A DNA stretch of 64,000 bases from Bacillota bacterium. GTDB lineage: Bacteria; Bacillota; Clostridia; DSM-8532. Under the pieces are notes generated by a model, which did no database searches, was not told where the DNA came from, and saw nothing but the letters and a program-made list of their open reading frames with translations. How positions within the stretch are numbered: position 1 is the stretch's first letter; every line of letters begins with the position of its first letter. The position numbers and the translations under genes were made by a program. Where the stretch lies: positions 1 to 64,000 of the forward strand of contig JAEYOK010000018.1 in the NCBI GenBank assembly GCA_023411795.1. Direction: 5' to 3'. Shown piece by piece: positions 1 through 7,244 of this stretch.

Positions 1-310
1 TCTTAAAGGCGGATACAAGGTTTCTCACGGAAGGAAATTCGGCAGTCTTCGAAGGACAGACCACCAGATGTTAAATAATCGGGAACAAATTGAGCGACCC
101 GTGAGAAAAGACCTCTTGGTCGGACATAACGGAGCGAAGGCGGAGGAATGTCGCATACCGAGCTAACTTACCATGTTGTGGTAGGTGCTTGGAGAATTTG
201 CCTGGAGCTGAGAACCTTGAGGTCCGCAAAACTTAATGGAACAAATTAAAAATACCATATGGGGACACACCGCTGCTTCGCGGGTCAAGCTTGCCGAGGA
301 ATGTCCCCGC
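1..310. other. GC-richer structured non-coding stretch
   Basis: I see no convincing gene here. The stretch is visibly richer in G and C than its surroundings and contains several short inverted repeats, for example a CTTACCA/TGGTAGG hairpin near 165-190 and GGGGACA (261-267) paired with TGTCCCC (302-308). A 76-codon reading frame crosses it on the minus strand but has no recognisable domain and no ribosome site. It could be the end of a structured mobile RNA (a group II intron remnant was considered) or a cluster of REP-like hairpins. The left part may continue outside the window. Confidence 0.35.
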
Positions 311-318
311 TTAGTTCG

Positions 319-347
319 GAACACAGATGAACCGTCCCCCTGTGTTC
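319..347. repeat. REP-like hairpin with ACCGTCCCC loop (copy 1)
   Basis: GAACACAG (319-326) is the exact reverse complement of CTGTGTTC (340-347). The loop holds ACCGTCCCC (331-339). The same nonamer lies in the loop of two other hairpins in this window (473-509 and 42490-42520), whose stems are unrelated in sequence. A fixed loop or foot sequence beside a variable stem is the pattern expected for REP/IS200-type non-autonomous elements. No Y1 transposase gene is in the window. Confidence 0.6.
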
Positions 348-348
348 T

Positions 349-390
349 GTTGGCATGGAGCGATAAATCGTTGCAGGCATAGCCGCTAAA
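349..390 (+). repeat. Dispersed 42-43 bp repeat, copy A
   Basis: This segment, starting GTTGGCATGGAGCG and ending AGCCGCTAAA, matches the reverse complement of 35459-35501 with about five differences including one single-base indel. Both copies are intergenic, 35 kb apart and in opposite orientation. Copy A abuts the ACCGTCCCC hairpin at 319-347. No coding function is visible. Confidence 0.65.
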
Positions 391-472
391 CATATAGAAG
401 TAATATTACTTCGCATTAATCACATTAAGCGAACCAAGCAGACAAAGTTCTGCTTCTACCTTGTATGGTACG

Positions 473-509
473 AAAATGAGTGAAAGTCACCGTCCCCATT
501 ACTCATTTT
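473..509. repeat. REP-like hairpin with ACCGTCCCC loop (copy 2), overlapping a stop codon
   Basis: AAAATGAGT (473-481) pairs perfectly with ACTCATTTT (501-509), and the loop contains ACCGTCCCC (489-497). The right arm supplies the last two codons and the stop of the acyl-CoA synthetase gene, so insertion or evolution of the element has touched that gene's 3' end. It may also act as a transcription or mRNA 3' end signal for that gene. Confidence 0.6.
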
Positions 510-2172
510 GACCGTGGTCAACTTTTCTGATATGGGCACGTTTGATTTTCCCGCTAATAGTCTTTGGTAGCTCTTCAACGAACTCTATAATACGCGGGTA
601 TTTATATGGAGCCGTAACCTTCTTTACATACATTTGTATATCTTGTTTCAGCTCTTCAGAGGGAGTATATTCCTTGCCCAAAATAATGGTTGCCTTAACA
701 ACTGTTCCTCTTACTGGATCAGGTGCTCCGGTTACAGCGCATTCCACAACAGCAGGGTGCTCCATCAATGCACTTTCAACTTCAAACGGACTTATTCTGT
801 AGCCCGAGGCTTTAATAACGTCATCATTTCTCCCTACGAACCACAAAAAACCGTGTTCATCCTTATAGACAACATCACCGGTATGATAGGTGTTATCATA
901 CCAAACCTTTTTTGTTGCCTCTTCATTCATGTAATATCCATTAAACAACCCTACCGGCTTATTTGTGTCCACATCCCTTACTACAAGCTCCCCTTCTACA
1001 CCTTCAGGTACCGAGTTCCCATCTTCGTCAACTACATCGATTTTGTAAAGAGGATTTGGTTTTCCCATAGCTCCCGGATCAATATCAAGCCATTCATAGT
1101 TGGCAACCATCACTGTTGATTCAGATTGGCCAAAACCATTCAGTATCTTCAATCCGGTTGCTTTTTCAAAAGTATAGAAAACCTGAGGATTCAAGGGTTC
1201 TCCCGCTGTCGAGCAGTGAACCAGCGATGAAAGATTATATTGTGACAAATCCTGTTGAATTAAGAATCTGTATATTGTAGGAGGTGCGCAGAACGTTGAT
1301 AAATTGTACTTCTCTATCATTCTAAGTAGCCCGTCGGCATCAAATCTCTCCATATCGTAAACAAACTGTACGGCTCCACAAATCCACTGGCCATAAAGCT
1401 TTCCCCAGCCAAATTTAGCCCAGCCGGACTCTGCGACTGTAAGATGGAGGCCACCATCCACAACTCTATGCCAGTATTTAGCCGTTACAATATGCCCCAA
1501 AGGATATGTAAAGTCATGGCATGCCATTTTAGGCATGCTGGTGGTACCCGATGTAAAATATATCAGCATTAAATCACTGTTTTTTGTATCGTCATCCCCA
1601 TGAGGTCTTGTCCACATTTCTGATGTATTATTTATCTCCTGGTCATAGTTAAGCCAACCCTCATGACTTCCTCCAACTACAACAATGCTTTCAAGAGTAT
1701 TGGATTCTGTTTGTGATTTTTCAATACTCTCAATAATCTCAGGCCAGTTATATGCAACTATCATTTTGACACCGGCAGCATTGTTCCGGTATACTATATC
1801 CTTTTCCTTAAGCTGATTGGTTGAAGGTATATAGACAGCACCGATTTTACACAATGCAAAGCAGAAGAAATAAAACTCATAACGTCTTCTTAAAATAAGC
1901 ATTACCTTGTCGCCCTTTTTAATGCCGGCCTGTTTTAAATAATTAGCCGTTTTATCGGACCAATATTTTAGATCCGCAAAGGTAAACCGTCTTACTTCAC
2001 CCGTATCATCACACCATACCAAAGCTATCCTGTCAGGCTCTAAACGTGCATATTCATCTATAATGTCATAGGCAAAATTAAAATTTTCAGGTACATTGAT
2101 TTTTAAGTTCTCCGCGAAGTCTTCATAGCTTGTAAAGTTTTCTCGTTCTAAATAACGATGTGCAAGGTTCAT
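499..2172 (-). CDS. Acyl-CoA synthetase (AMP-forming), medium-chain type
   Basis: A 557-residue enzyme of the ANL superfamily, expected to activate a carboxylic acid with ATP to an acyl-adenylate and then form the CoA thioester in the cytoplasm. The P-loop-like motif TSGTTSMPK is at about 207-215, where the usual glycine is serine. The YHTGD and GRNDDVIKASGYR motifs follow, and the C-terminal SGK lysine that catalyses adenylation is at about 542. Length and N-terminal layout resemble medium-chain (ACSM-like) acyl-CoA synthetases more than acetyl-CoA synthetase, which is longer. It lies 12 bp after the XRE-cupin regulator gene, so the two are probably one transcript and the regulator may sense the acid or its CoA ester. 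The acid substrate cannot be read from sequence. Confidence 0.85.
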   Translation of the reverse strand: MNLAHRYLERENFTSYEDFAENLKINVPENFNFAYDIIDEYARLEPDRIALVWCDDTGEVRRFTFADLKYWSDKTANYLKQAGIKKGDKVMLILRRRYEFYFFCFALCKIGAVYIPSTNQLKEKDIVYRNNAAGVKMIVAYNWPEIIESIEKSQTESNTLESIVVVGGSHEGWLNYDQEINNTSEMWTRPHGDDDTKNSDLMLIYFTSGTTSMPKMACHDFTYPLGHIVTAKYWHRVVDGGLHLTVAESGWAKFGWGKLYGQWICGAVQFVYDMERFDADGLLRMIEKYNLSTFCAPPTIYRFLIQQDLSQYNLSSLVHCSTAGEPLNPQVFYTFEKATGLKILNGFGQSESTVMVANYEWLDIDPGAMGKPNPLYKIDVVDEDGNSVPEGVEGELVVRDVDTNKPVGLFNGYYMNEEATKKVWYDNTYHTGDVVYKDEHGFLWFVGRNDDVIKASGYRISPFEVESALMEHPAVVECAVTGAPDPVRGTVVKATIILGKEYTPSEELKQDIQMYVKKVTAPYKYPRIIEFVEELPKTISGKIKRAHIRKVDHGQNE

Positions 2173-2184
2173 CTTGGTTTCCTC

Positions 2185-2733
2185 CTACAGTAAAATAACC
2201 GTTAAAAACTTGGCTTCTTTATTGTCCAATGGGAGCATTTTGTGTAGTATTAATGAATTAAAATATAGTGAATCACCGGGCTCTAAAATATATTCCTGTT
2301 TGCCGACAACTACCATCATACGCCCTTCAAGACAGTAGTTGAATTCCTGGCCTTTATGGGAAACTAACTCGGGATCTTTGTTTGGATTCAATGTTACAAG
2401 TAAAGGTTCGATTTTTCTTTTTGCATATTTATAGGCAAGACTTTGAAACTCATATTGATCATAACGCTCGACTTTTAAACCTTCACCCTTTTTTACCATG
2501 CAGACATCATGAAGTTTGGGAGATATACCTGTAAGGATCTCGGTCATATCAACCTCATAGTAATTTGCTAACTCATTTAATAGGCTTACAGGAATATCGT
2601 CCTCTCCATTTTCATACTGTTCATATAGCGAAGGGCTGATATCTAAAATTTTTGCCACTTCTTCCACCGTAAGCACCGATAAAAGCCTTAGTCCTTTTAC
2701 CCTCGAAGCAATATCCCTGGTTTTCTCTTTCAT
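2185..2733 (-). CDS. XRE-family regulator with C-terminal cupin sensor domain
   Basis: A 182-residue DNA-binding protein. Residues about 13-67 form a helix-turn-helix of the XRE/HTH_3 type (VEEVAKILDISPSLYEQYE). Residues about 110-180 form a small cupin barrel with the typical GxEFNYCLEG and EPGDSLYF turns. Such XRE-cupin proteins are usually local repressors or activators that bind a small ligand in the cupin. It is the first gene of a pair with the acyl-CoA synthetase and lies 33 bp downstream of the Crp/Fnr gene, so all three may be co-transcribed. Confidence 0.85.
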   Translation of the reverse strand: MKEKTRDIASRVKGLRLLSVLTVEEVAKILDISPSLYEQYENGEDDIPVSLLNELANYYEVDMTEILTGISPKLHDVCMVKKGEGLKVERYDQYEFQSLAYKYAKRKIEPLLVTLNPNKDPELVSHKGQEFNYCLEGRMMVVVGKQEYILEPGDSLYFNSLILHKMLPLDNKEAKFLTVILL

Positions 2734-2766
2734 GATGATAATCCCCTTTCAGTTATTAATATTGAT

Positions 2767-3459
2767 TTATTCGCAATAAGATTTCAATTTATCTATATCC
2801 AGAATTTTGAATGTGGAAAGATGAAAATCAATAATCCCTTCATCCCGCATTCTTGATAATTCGCGAGACATAGAGGGCCTTGAGACATTTAAGAAATCAG
2901 CCAGTTGAAGACGATTCATAGGAAGCATTATTGTCAGACTCTTATTCTTCATATACTGCTCATAGATATAGGTACAAAGCTTGGATCTCATAGTTTTAAT
3001 CGAGATATATTCTATTTTTTTACTTAACATCAATGCTCGCTGAGAAATTAATGACACCATATTAGTAACCATTAAATTATGCCATCTGCATGCATTGCAG
3101 CATTGACCAATTATTTTGTCCTTTGAAATAAAGCATATGGTTAGAGGGGTCATAGCCTGAACTAATGCCGGCCACTCCTCTTGCTCGGCAAAAGCAGCAA
3201 TTTCACCGAACATTTCACCAGCACCTATATTTTTAATAAGTAGCCTGTTTCCTGAAATGCTTTCTTTAAAAACCGAAGCTTCACCTTCGATTACTATACC
3301 CAAGCTGTCCAACCTATCCCCGGTTTTAACAACGAAGGAGTTCTTAGAGTACCTTTGAATGACAGGTTTAAGGCATGACAAAAGAGTCTCAATTTCATTA
3401 CTTTCAATATTTTCAAATAGCCTGCACTTTAGTAGTGCAGTTAAGTATTTATTCATCAT
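2767..3459 (-). CDS. Crp/Fnr-family transcriptional regulator
   Basis: A 230-residue protein with an N-terminal cyclic-nucleotide-binding-like beta-roll (about 15-125, including GEMFGEIAAF) and a C-terminal Crp-type winged helix (about 155-222, NRLQLADFLNVSRPSMSRELSRM). A CCNAC cysteine group near residue 117 precedes the dimerisation helix; this is not the N-terminal four-cysteine pattern of oxygen-sensing FNR. The ligand is therefore unknown. It is divergent from the YkvI-type transporter gene, with about 160 bp between them, suggesting it regulates that transporter or the downstream acyl-CoA synthetase. Confidence 0.8.
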   Translation of the reverse strand: MMNKYLTALLKCRLFENIESNEIETLLSCLKPVIQRYSKNSFVVKTGDRLDSLGIVIEGEASVFKESISGNRLLIKNIGAGEMFGEIAAFAEQEEWPALVQAMTPLTICFISKDKIIGQCCNACRWHNLMVTNMVSLISQRALMLSKKIEYISIKTMRSKLCTYIYEQYMKNKSLTIMLPMNRLQLADFLNVSRPSMSRELSRMRDEGIIDFHLSTFKILDIDKLKSYCE

Positions 3460-3618
3460 AGTTAATCTCCTAAAAAATAATTATACCATAGAACAAGTAT
3501 TGCTACCGCAAACTTCTTCATTTGAAATATTAAAGTCTATTAAATTGGACTTAAGGTGCTATTTTGATTTTTATGAGGATATCATTATTGTAGGGCTTAG
3601 TTAAGGAGAGTTATTTCT

Positions 3619-4665
3619 TTGAAGGATAAAAAAATATCAGTTCTTCAAGTTGCTGGAACCTATATAGGAACTATTGTCGGTGCTGGTTTTGCTTCAGGAC
3701 AGGAAATGCTTCAGTTTTTTGTTAGCTTCGGTAAGTTTGGACTATTGGGTCTTTTTGTAGTAAGTATTCTGTTTATATATTTTGGCTATATTATTATGGA
3801 ACTGGGCTGGAAACTTAATGTATCATCCCATTTGCCCATTGTTACAAAGGTAGGGGGCCGTTTCATAGGAGTTTTCTCAGATATAATTATTACATTTTTT
3901 CTTTTCGGAGCATTGACCGCCATGATAGCTGGCTCGGGGGCACTTTTTCATCAACAATATAACCTACACCCCCTTATAGGTAGCTTTTTTATGGCCGCGA
4001 TTACTGTCATAACAGTCCTCGGAGGCTTTAACAGAATAATAAACTCCATAAGTATTGTAGTACCTTTCTTAATTCTTTCTGCCATACTCTTGAGTATCGG
4101 TTCTCTCTTATCCTCGCCACCATTACAGAATATAAGTCCTAACCTAATTGAAAGACCGATAATGCTCAGAAACTGGCTTTGGTCGGCAATACTATACATA
4201 TCCTATAATATTGTTCCTTCTATTTCTATCTTAGGTCCCTTGGGTAAGCAGGCTAATGACAGAAACACTATAAAAAAAGGCGCTATATTAGGTGGAATCG
4301 GTCTGGGTGTCGGGGCGGTAGCCATATTTTTCGCACTTTATGTAAATATAAATACCATAAAAGATTTGGAAGTTCCAATGATTATGGTAGCCTACCGCAT
4401 TTCACCCCTTGTTCAAGGAATGTATTCGGTGGTTCTATTAGCCGAAATTTATACAACTGCTGTTGGTGATTTGTACGGCTTTGCTGCAAGAATTTGCGAT
4501 TTTAATACAAATAAATCTACAATCGTTATACTTACTTGTTCTACTCTAGCCTTTTTCGCAAGCCTTGCAGGCTTTTCTAATCTTGTAAAATACCTTTACC
4601 CCGCAGTAGGATATTGCGGGGTAATAACATTGATTTGCTTGATTTATGACAGATATAAAAGTTAA
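3619..4665 (+). CDS. YkvI-family membrane protein (APC-superfamily transporter)
   Basis: A 348-residue integral membrane protein with about ten predicted hydrophobic segments. The start region GTYIGTIVGAGFASGQE is the hallmark of the YkvI group (COG3949), related to the amino acid-polyamine-organocation carriers. The substrate is unknown. The start is TTG at 3619, chosen because AAGGAGAG at 3603-3610 sits 8 bases upstream and the protein then begins with the conserved charged end and first membrane helix. It is divergent from the Crp/Fnr gene. Confidence 0.8.
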   Translation: MKDKKISVLQVAGTYIGTIVGAGFASGQEMLQFFVSFGKFGLLGLFVVSILFIYFGYIIMELGWKLNVSSHLPIVTKVGGRFIGVFSDIIITFFLFGALTAMIAGSGALFHQQYNLHPLIGSFFMAAITVITVLGGFNRIINSISIVVPFLILSAILLSIGSLLSSPPLQNISPNLIERPIMLRNWLWSAILYISYNIVPSISILGPLGKQANDRNTIKKGAILGGIGLGVGAVAIFFALYVNINTIKDLEVPMIMVAYRISPLVQGMYSVVLLAEIYTTAVGDLYGFAARICDFNTNKSTIVILTCSTLAFFASLAGFSNLVKYLYPAVGYCGVITLICLIYDRYKS

Positions 4666-4739
4666 ATGTTGTAGATGTTTATTCAAATCAAATATGCTGT
4701 TAGAATAGCTTCATGAGACACCGTATTAACTCCTTGACT

Positions 4740-5010
4740 ATACGCAGAATCAAGAGAAGTAGCTGTACCACACCCCCCCGTATTGGTACAGCTACCTCAT
4801 ATACCTACAATAATTTTTTTAGCACCACGGCTAACTGCTTCTCTAATAAGCTGCCCTACTCCAAATGTGGTTATCAACAATGGGTTTTTATTCTCTCCCA
4901 CCATAGGAAGACCAGCTGCCGCTGCCATTTCAATTATTGCAGTTTTCCCTTCATTTATTATATTATAAAAGGATTCTACATCCTCAAAGTAAGGGCCTCA
5001 ATTCTCCCAT
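4740..5010 (-). pseudogene. Decayed glycerate kinase (GlxK/GarK type) fragment
   Basis: Read on the minus strand from 4997, the frame gives GKTAIIEMAAAAGLP, then NPLLITTFGVGQLI and SRGAKKIIVGI, closely matching the middle of GlxK/GarK-family glycerate kinases. At 4797-4799 a TGA replaces the glycine of the family motif GIGGSATNDGG, and the same frame continues as GSCTNTGGCG, so homology crosses the stop. The N-terminal part is missing: the remnant begins only a few codons after the dehydrogenase stop at 5011, with a stop and a likely frameshift at the junction. The C-terminal part is also missing. A perfect 12-bp inverted repeat (4759-4770 and 4784-4795) lies in the remnant. It is the last member of the catabolic operon, which still has an intact, unrelated MOFRL-type glycerate kinase. 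Confidence 0.72.
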
Positions 5011-5976
5011 CTATAATCTATCAATTACAGGATTGTTAACAGGCCATGTAGGCTTTTTCCCACTTAACACCTCATCTATGCCCTGAGCGGCATGCAAACC
5101 CATTTTTTTCATTGCCTCATAGGTTACCGCCGCAGTATGGGGAGTAACAATGACATTATCATGATTAAGAAGAGGATGTATAAGCTGGATTGGAGTCTCA
5201 TTTAAGACATCAAAAGCTCCTCCAGCTATTATTTTGTTTTGAATTGCTGAAATCAATGCACCTTCATCAATTATCTCGCCTCGTGCTGCGTTAATAATAT
5301 ATGCAGATGGTTTCATCATCTTTATTTTATCTTCGTTAACGAGTCCTCTTGTTGTTGCATTGAGTGGCATATGAATTGAAACAAAATCTGCTTGCCTGAA
5401 TATATCGTTTATATCCTCTTTAAGCTCTATATATTCGGGTAATTTTTCTTTTGAGATATAGGGATCATAGCCAATTACGCGCATTTCAAAGCCTAGATGC
5501 GCTTTTTTTGCAAGCTGCATTCCTATTTTACCCAGACCCAATACACCTAGTGTTTTACCGCTTATTTCCTCCCCCAGAACTTTTCCTGCTTCATCTGCTC
5601 CTTTATTTCTAAAGCAAATATCAACAACTCTGGCTTTCTTCGCACATTCAAGAATAAACATCATAGCATGCTCTGCAACAGCGTTATAATTGGCTGTAGG
5701 TGCGTTTACTACCCAAATTCCTTTTTGTGCTGCATAATTAATGTCTATATGGTCAACGCCTACTCCATGTCTTGCAATTACCTTCAAATTCGGAGCCGAG
5801 TCTATAATTTTGGGCGTAATAGGTGCCATTCGGATTAAAATAGCATCACAATCTCTTGCTTCTCTCGAAATAGTATCCTCGTCACAAGCACTCCCGTGAA
5901 TAACTTCATAGCCTCTTTCTTCTAAATATTTTTCACCAAACTCCATTATTTTTTGTGGTATAAGTACCTTTTTCAT
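5011..5976 (-). CDS. D-2-hydroxyacid dehydrogenase (hydroxypyruvate reductase / PGDH-like)
   Basis: A 321-residue NAD(P)-dependent dehydrogenase of the D-isomer-specific family. The Rossmann motif GVLGLGKIG is at about 144, and the catalytic arginine (INAARGE), glutamate (LNETP) and histidine (TPHTAAV) are all present. It lacks the C-terminal ACT domain of long SerA proteins. In this operon, beside glycerate kinase and an enolase-like protein, the simplest role is interconversion of hydroxypyruvate, or a similar 2-oxoacid, with D-glycerate; 3-phosphoglycerate dehydrogenase activity cannot be excluded. The ATG is preceded by GGGGAGG at good spacing, and the gene starts 25 bp after the enolase-like stop. 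Confidence 0.8.
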   Translation of the reverse strand: MKKVLIPQKIMEFGEKYLEERGYEVIHGSACDEDTISREARDCDAILIRMAPITPKIIDSAPNLKVIARHGVGVDHIDINYAAQKGIWVVNAPTANYNAVAEHAMMFILECAKKARVVDICFRNKGADEAGKVLGEEISGKTLGVLGLGKIGMQLAKKAHLGFEMRVIGYDPYISKEKLPEYIELKEDINDIFRQADFVSIHMPLNATTRGLVNEDKIKMMKPSAYIINAARGEIIDEGALISAIQNKIIAGGAFDVLNETPIQLIHPLLNHDNVIVTPHTAAVTYEAMKKMGLHAAQGIDEVLSGKKPTWPVNNPVIDRL

Positions 5977-6001
5977 CTTGTAACCTCCCCTACATACATA
6001 T

Positions 6002-7234
6002 TTAGTCTATAAATAATTCCTGCTCAATCTTAAGCAATCGGTTGTATTTTACGTTTCTCTCCAGTACAACAGGCGAACCAAGCTTTATCTGCCCGGCGTT
6101 TAAAGCAATTGCAAGATCGGCAATAAAATCGTCTGCAGTCTCACCTGAACGCATGGATACAATAAGATCAATGCCATGATTTTTCGCCATCTGACATGCT
6201 TCTAAAGTCTCACTGACTGTACCTGCTTGATTGATTTTTACGAGGAGACCATTTGCGCTGTCGGCTTCAATTCCTTTTATCAGGCGGGAGGTACTCGTTA
6301 CAAAAAGATCATCACCGACGATTTGAATATCAGGCAGCTCTTTTTTAAGGTTAGCAAAGCTATTAAAGCAATTTTCCTCAAAAGCATCTTCCCAATATGT
6401 AACAGGAAATTTCTTGCTTAGTTTTTTATAGTATTCAATAGTTTCTTTTTCATTTAGAGAACCAAAATTAAAATTATACTTATTGGTCTTTTTATCATAG
6501 AACTCACCGGCCACAACATCAACACCAAACGTTGTCTCCTCTTCATATCCTAATTGCTCTGCTGCTTCCCTCATCAATTGGAATGCACTTCCCGAGTCAG
6601 TTAATGGAGGGGCAAGTGCGCCACCGTCAATAGGTACATTTCCAAACCTTTTATTGATTAAAGTCCCAAGCTTATGCCGGAGGGAAGATAGTTTTTCAAG
6701 GGTATCTGCAAACAGACCCTCTGTTTTTAAAACAAACATATAATCTTCAAATTCTAAACCTGAAGATGAAAAGCTTCCCCCTGCAATAACGGTGGCAACA
6801 AGCCCAGGCATTTTAAAGGTAGCATCTTTTGGTGCAAGATATCTGTATACCGGTAATCCAACGCTTTTTGCACCCGCCTTGGCTGCAGCAACAGATACGG
6901 CGAGAATTGCATTTCCACCTAGATTTCGCTTATTTGAAGTACCATCTAGTTCTCGCATTATGGTGTCTATTTCCGCTTGATTAATAACATCAACGCCAAT
7001 TAATGCAGGTGCTATTATGCTATTCACATTTTCAACTGCTTTTCTGACACCAAAGCCCTGATATCTAAAATCATTATCATAAAGCTCATAGGCTTCATCT
7101 GATCCTGTTGACGTACCACTCGGAGAAGATGCAACTGTTACAATACCGTTATTAGTCGTCAGTTCAACTTCGACCGTAGGTTTTCCTTTAGCATTTAATA
7201 TCTCTCTTGCTCTTACTGATTTAATTTTATCCAT
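6002..7234 (-). CDS. Enolase paralogue with altered active site
   Basis: A 410-residue enolase-family protein. The start ATG at 7234 follows GGGTGG; an in-frame TTG at 7258 would add eight residues and overlap the kinase gene. The fold markers are intact: PSGTSTG loop, metal ligand Asp in GVDVVAGEFY, Glu in YWEDAF, Asp in GDDLF, the lysines of VKINQAGT and GQIKLG, and the arginine of RSGET. Three catalytic positions are changed. The loop histidine of GGxHAxN is replaced (GGSFSSSG), the histidine of SHRSGET is methionine (SMRSGET), and the GDEGG loop reads PIDGGALAP with Asp for Glu. Ordinary enolase interconverts 2-phosphoglycerate and phosphoenolpyruvate; this paralogue may act on a different acid. 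It lies between glycerate kinase and a hydroxyacid dehydrogenase, and a housekeeping enolase is presumably elsewhere. Confidence 0.8.
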   Translation of the reverse strand: MDKIKSVRAREILNAKGKPTVEVELTTNNGIVTVASSPSGTSTGSDEAYELYDNDFRYQGFGVRKAVENVNSIIAPALIGVDVINQAEIDTIMRELDGTSNKRNLGGNAILAVSVAAAKAGAKSVGLPVYRYLAPKDATFKMPGLVATVIAGGSFSSSGLEFEDYMFVLKTEGLFADTLEKLSSLRHKLGTLINKRFGNVPIDGGALAPPLTDSGSAFQLMREAAEQLGYEEETTFGVDVVAGEFYDKKTNKYNFNFGSLNEKETIEYYKKLSKKFPVTYWEDAFEENCFNSFANLKKELPDIQIVGDDLFVTSTSRLIKGIEADSANGLLVKINQAGTVSETLEACQMAKNHGIDLIVSMRSGETADDFIADLAIALNAGQIKLGSPVVLERNVKYNRLLKIEQELFID

Positions 7235-7244
7235 CTTTCCACCC

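Noticed and set aside
1..310. Group II intron with domain V
   Set aside because: I could not find the conserved domain V hairpin or the usual intron end sequences, so I left the stretch unassigned.
163..393. Minus-strand 76-codon reading frame near the window start
   Set aside because: It crosses the repeat copy A and the ACCGTCCCC hairpin; composition and lack of a ribosome site argue against coding.
4597..4624. Inverted repeat TACCCCGCA/TGCGGGGTA near the end of the YkvI-type gene, considered as a terminator
   Set aside because: It lies wholly inside the coding region, is not followed by a T-run, and encodes a normal stretch of the last membrane helix.
4797..4799. TGA in the glycerate kinase remnant as a selenocysteine codon
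   Set aside because: The family has glycine here, not cysteine, no SECIS-like element is evident, and both gene ends are missing; decay is simpler.
4713..5039. Plus-strand 108-codon reading frame
   Set aside because: It is antisense to the glycerate kinase remnant, has no ribosome site and no recognisable domain.
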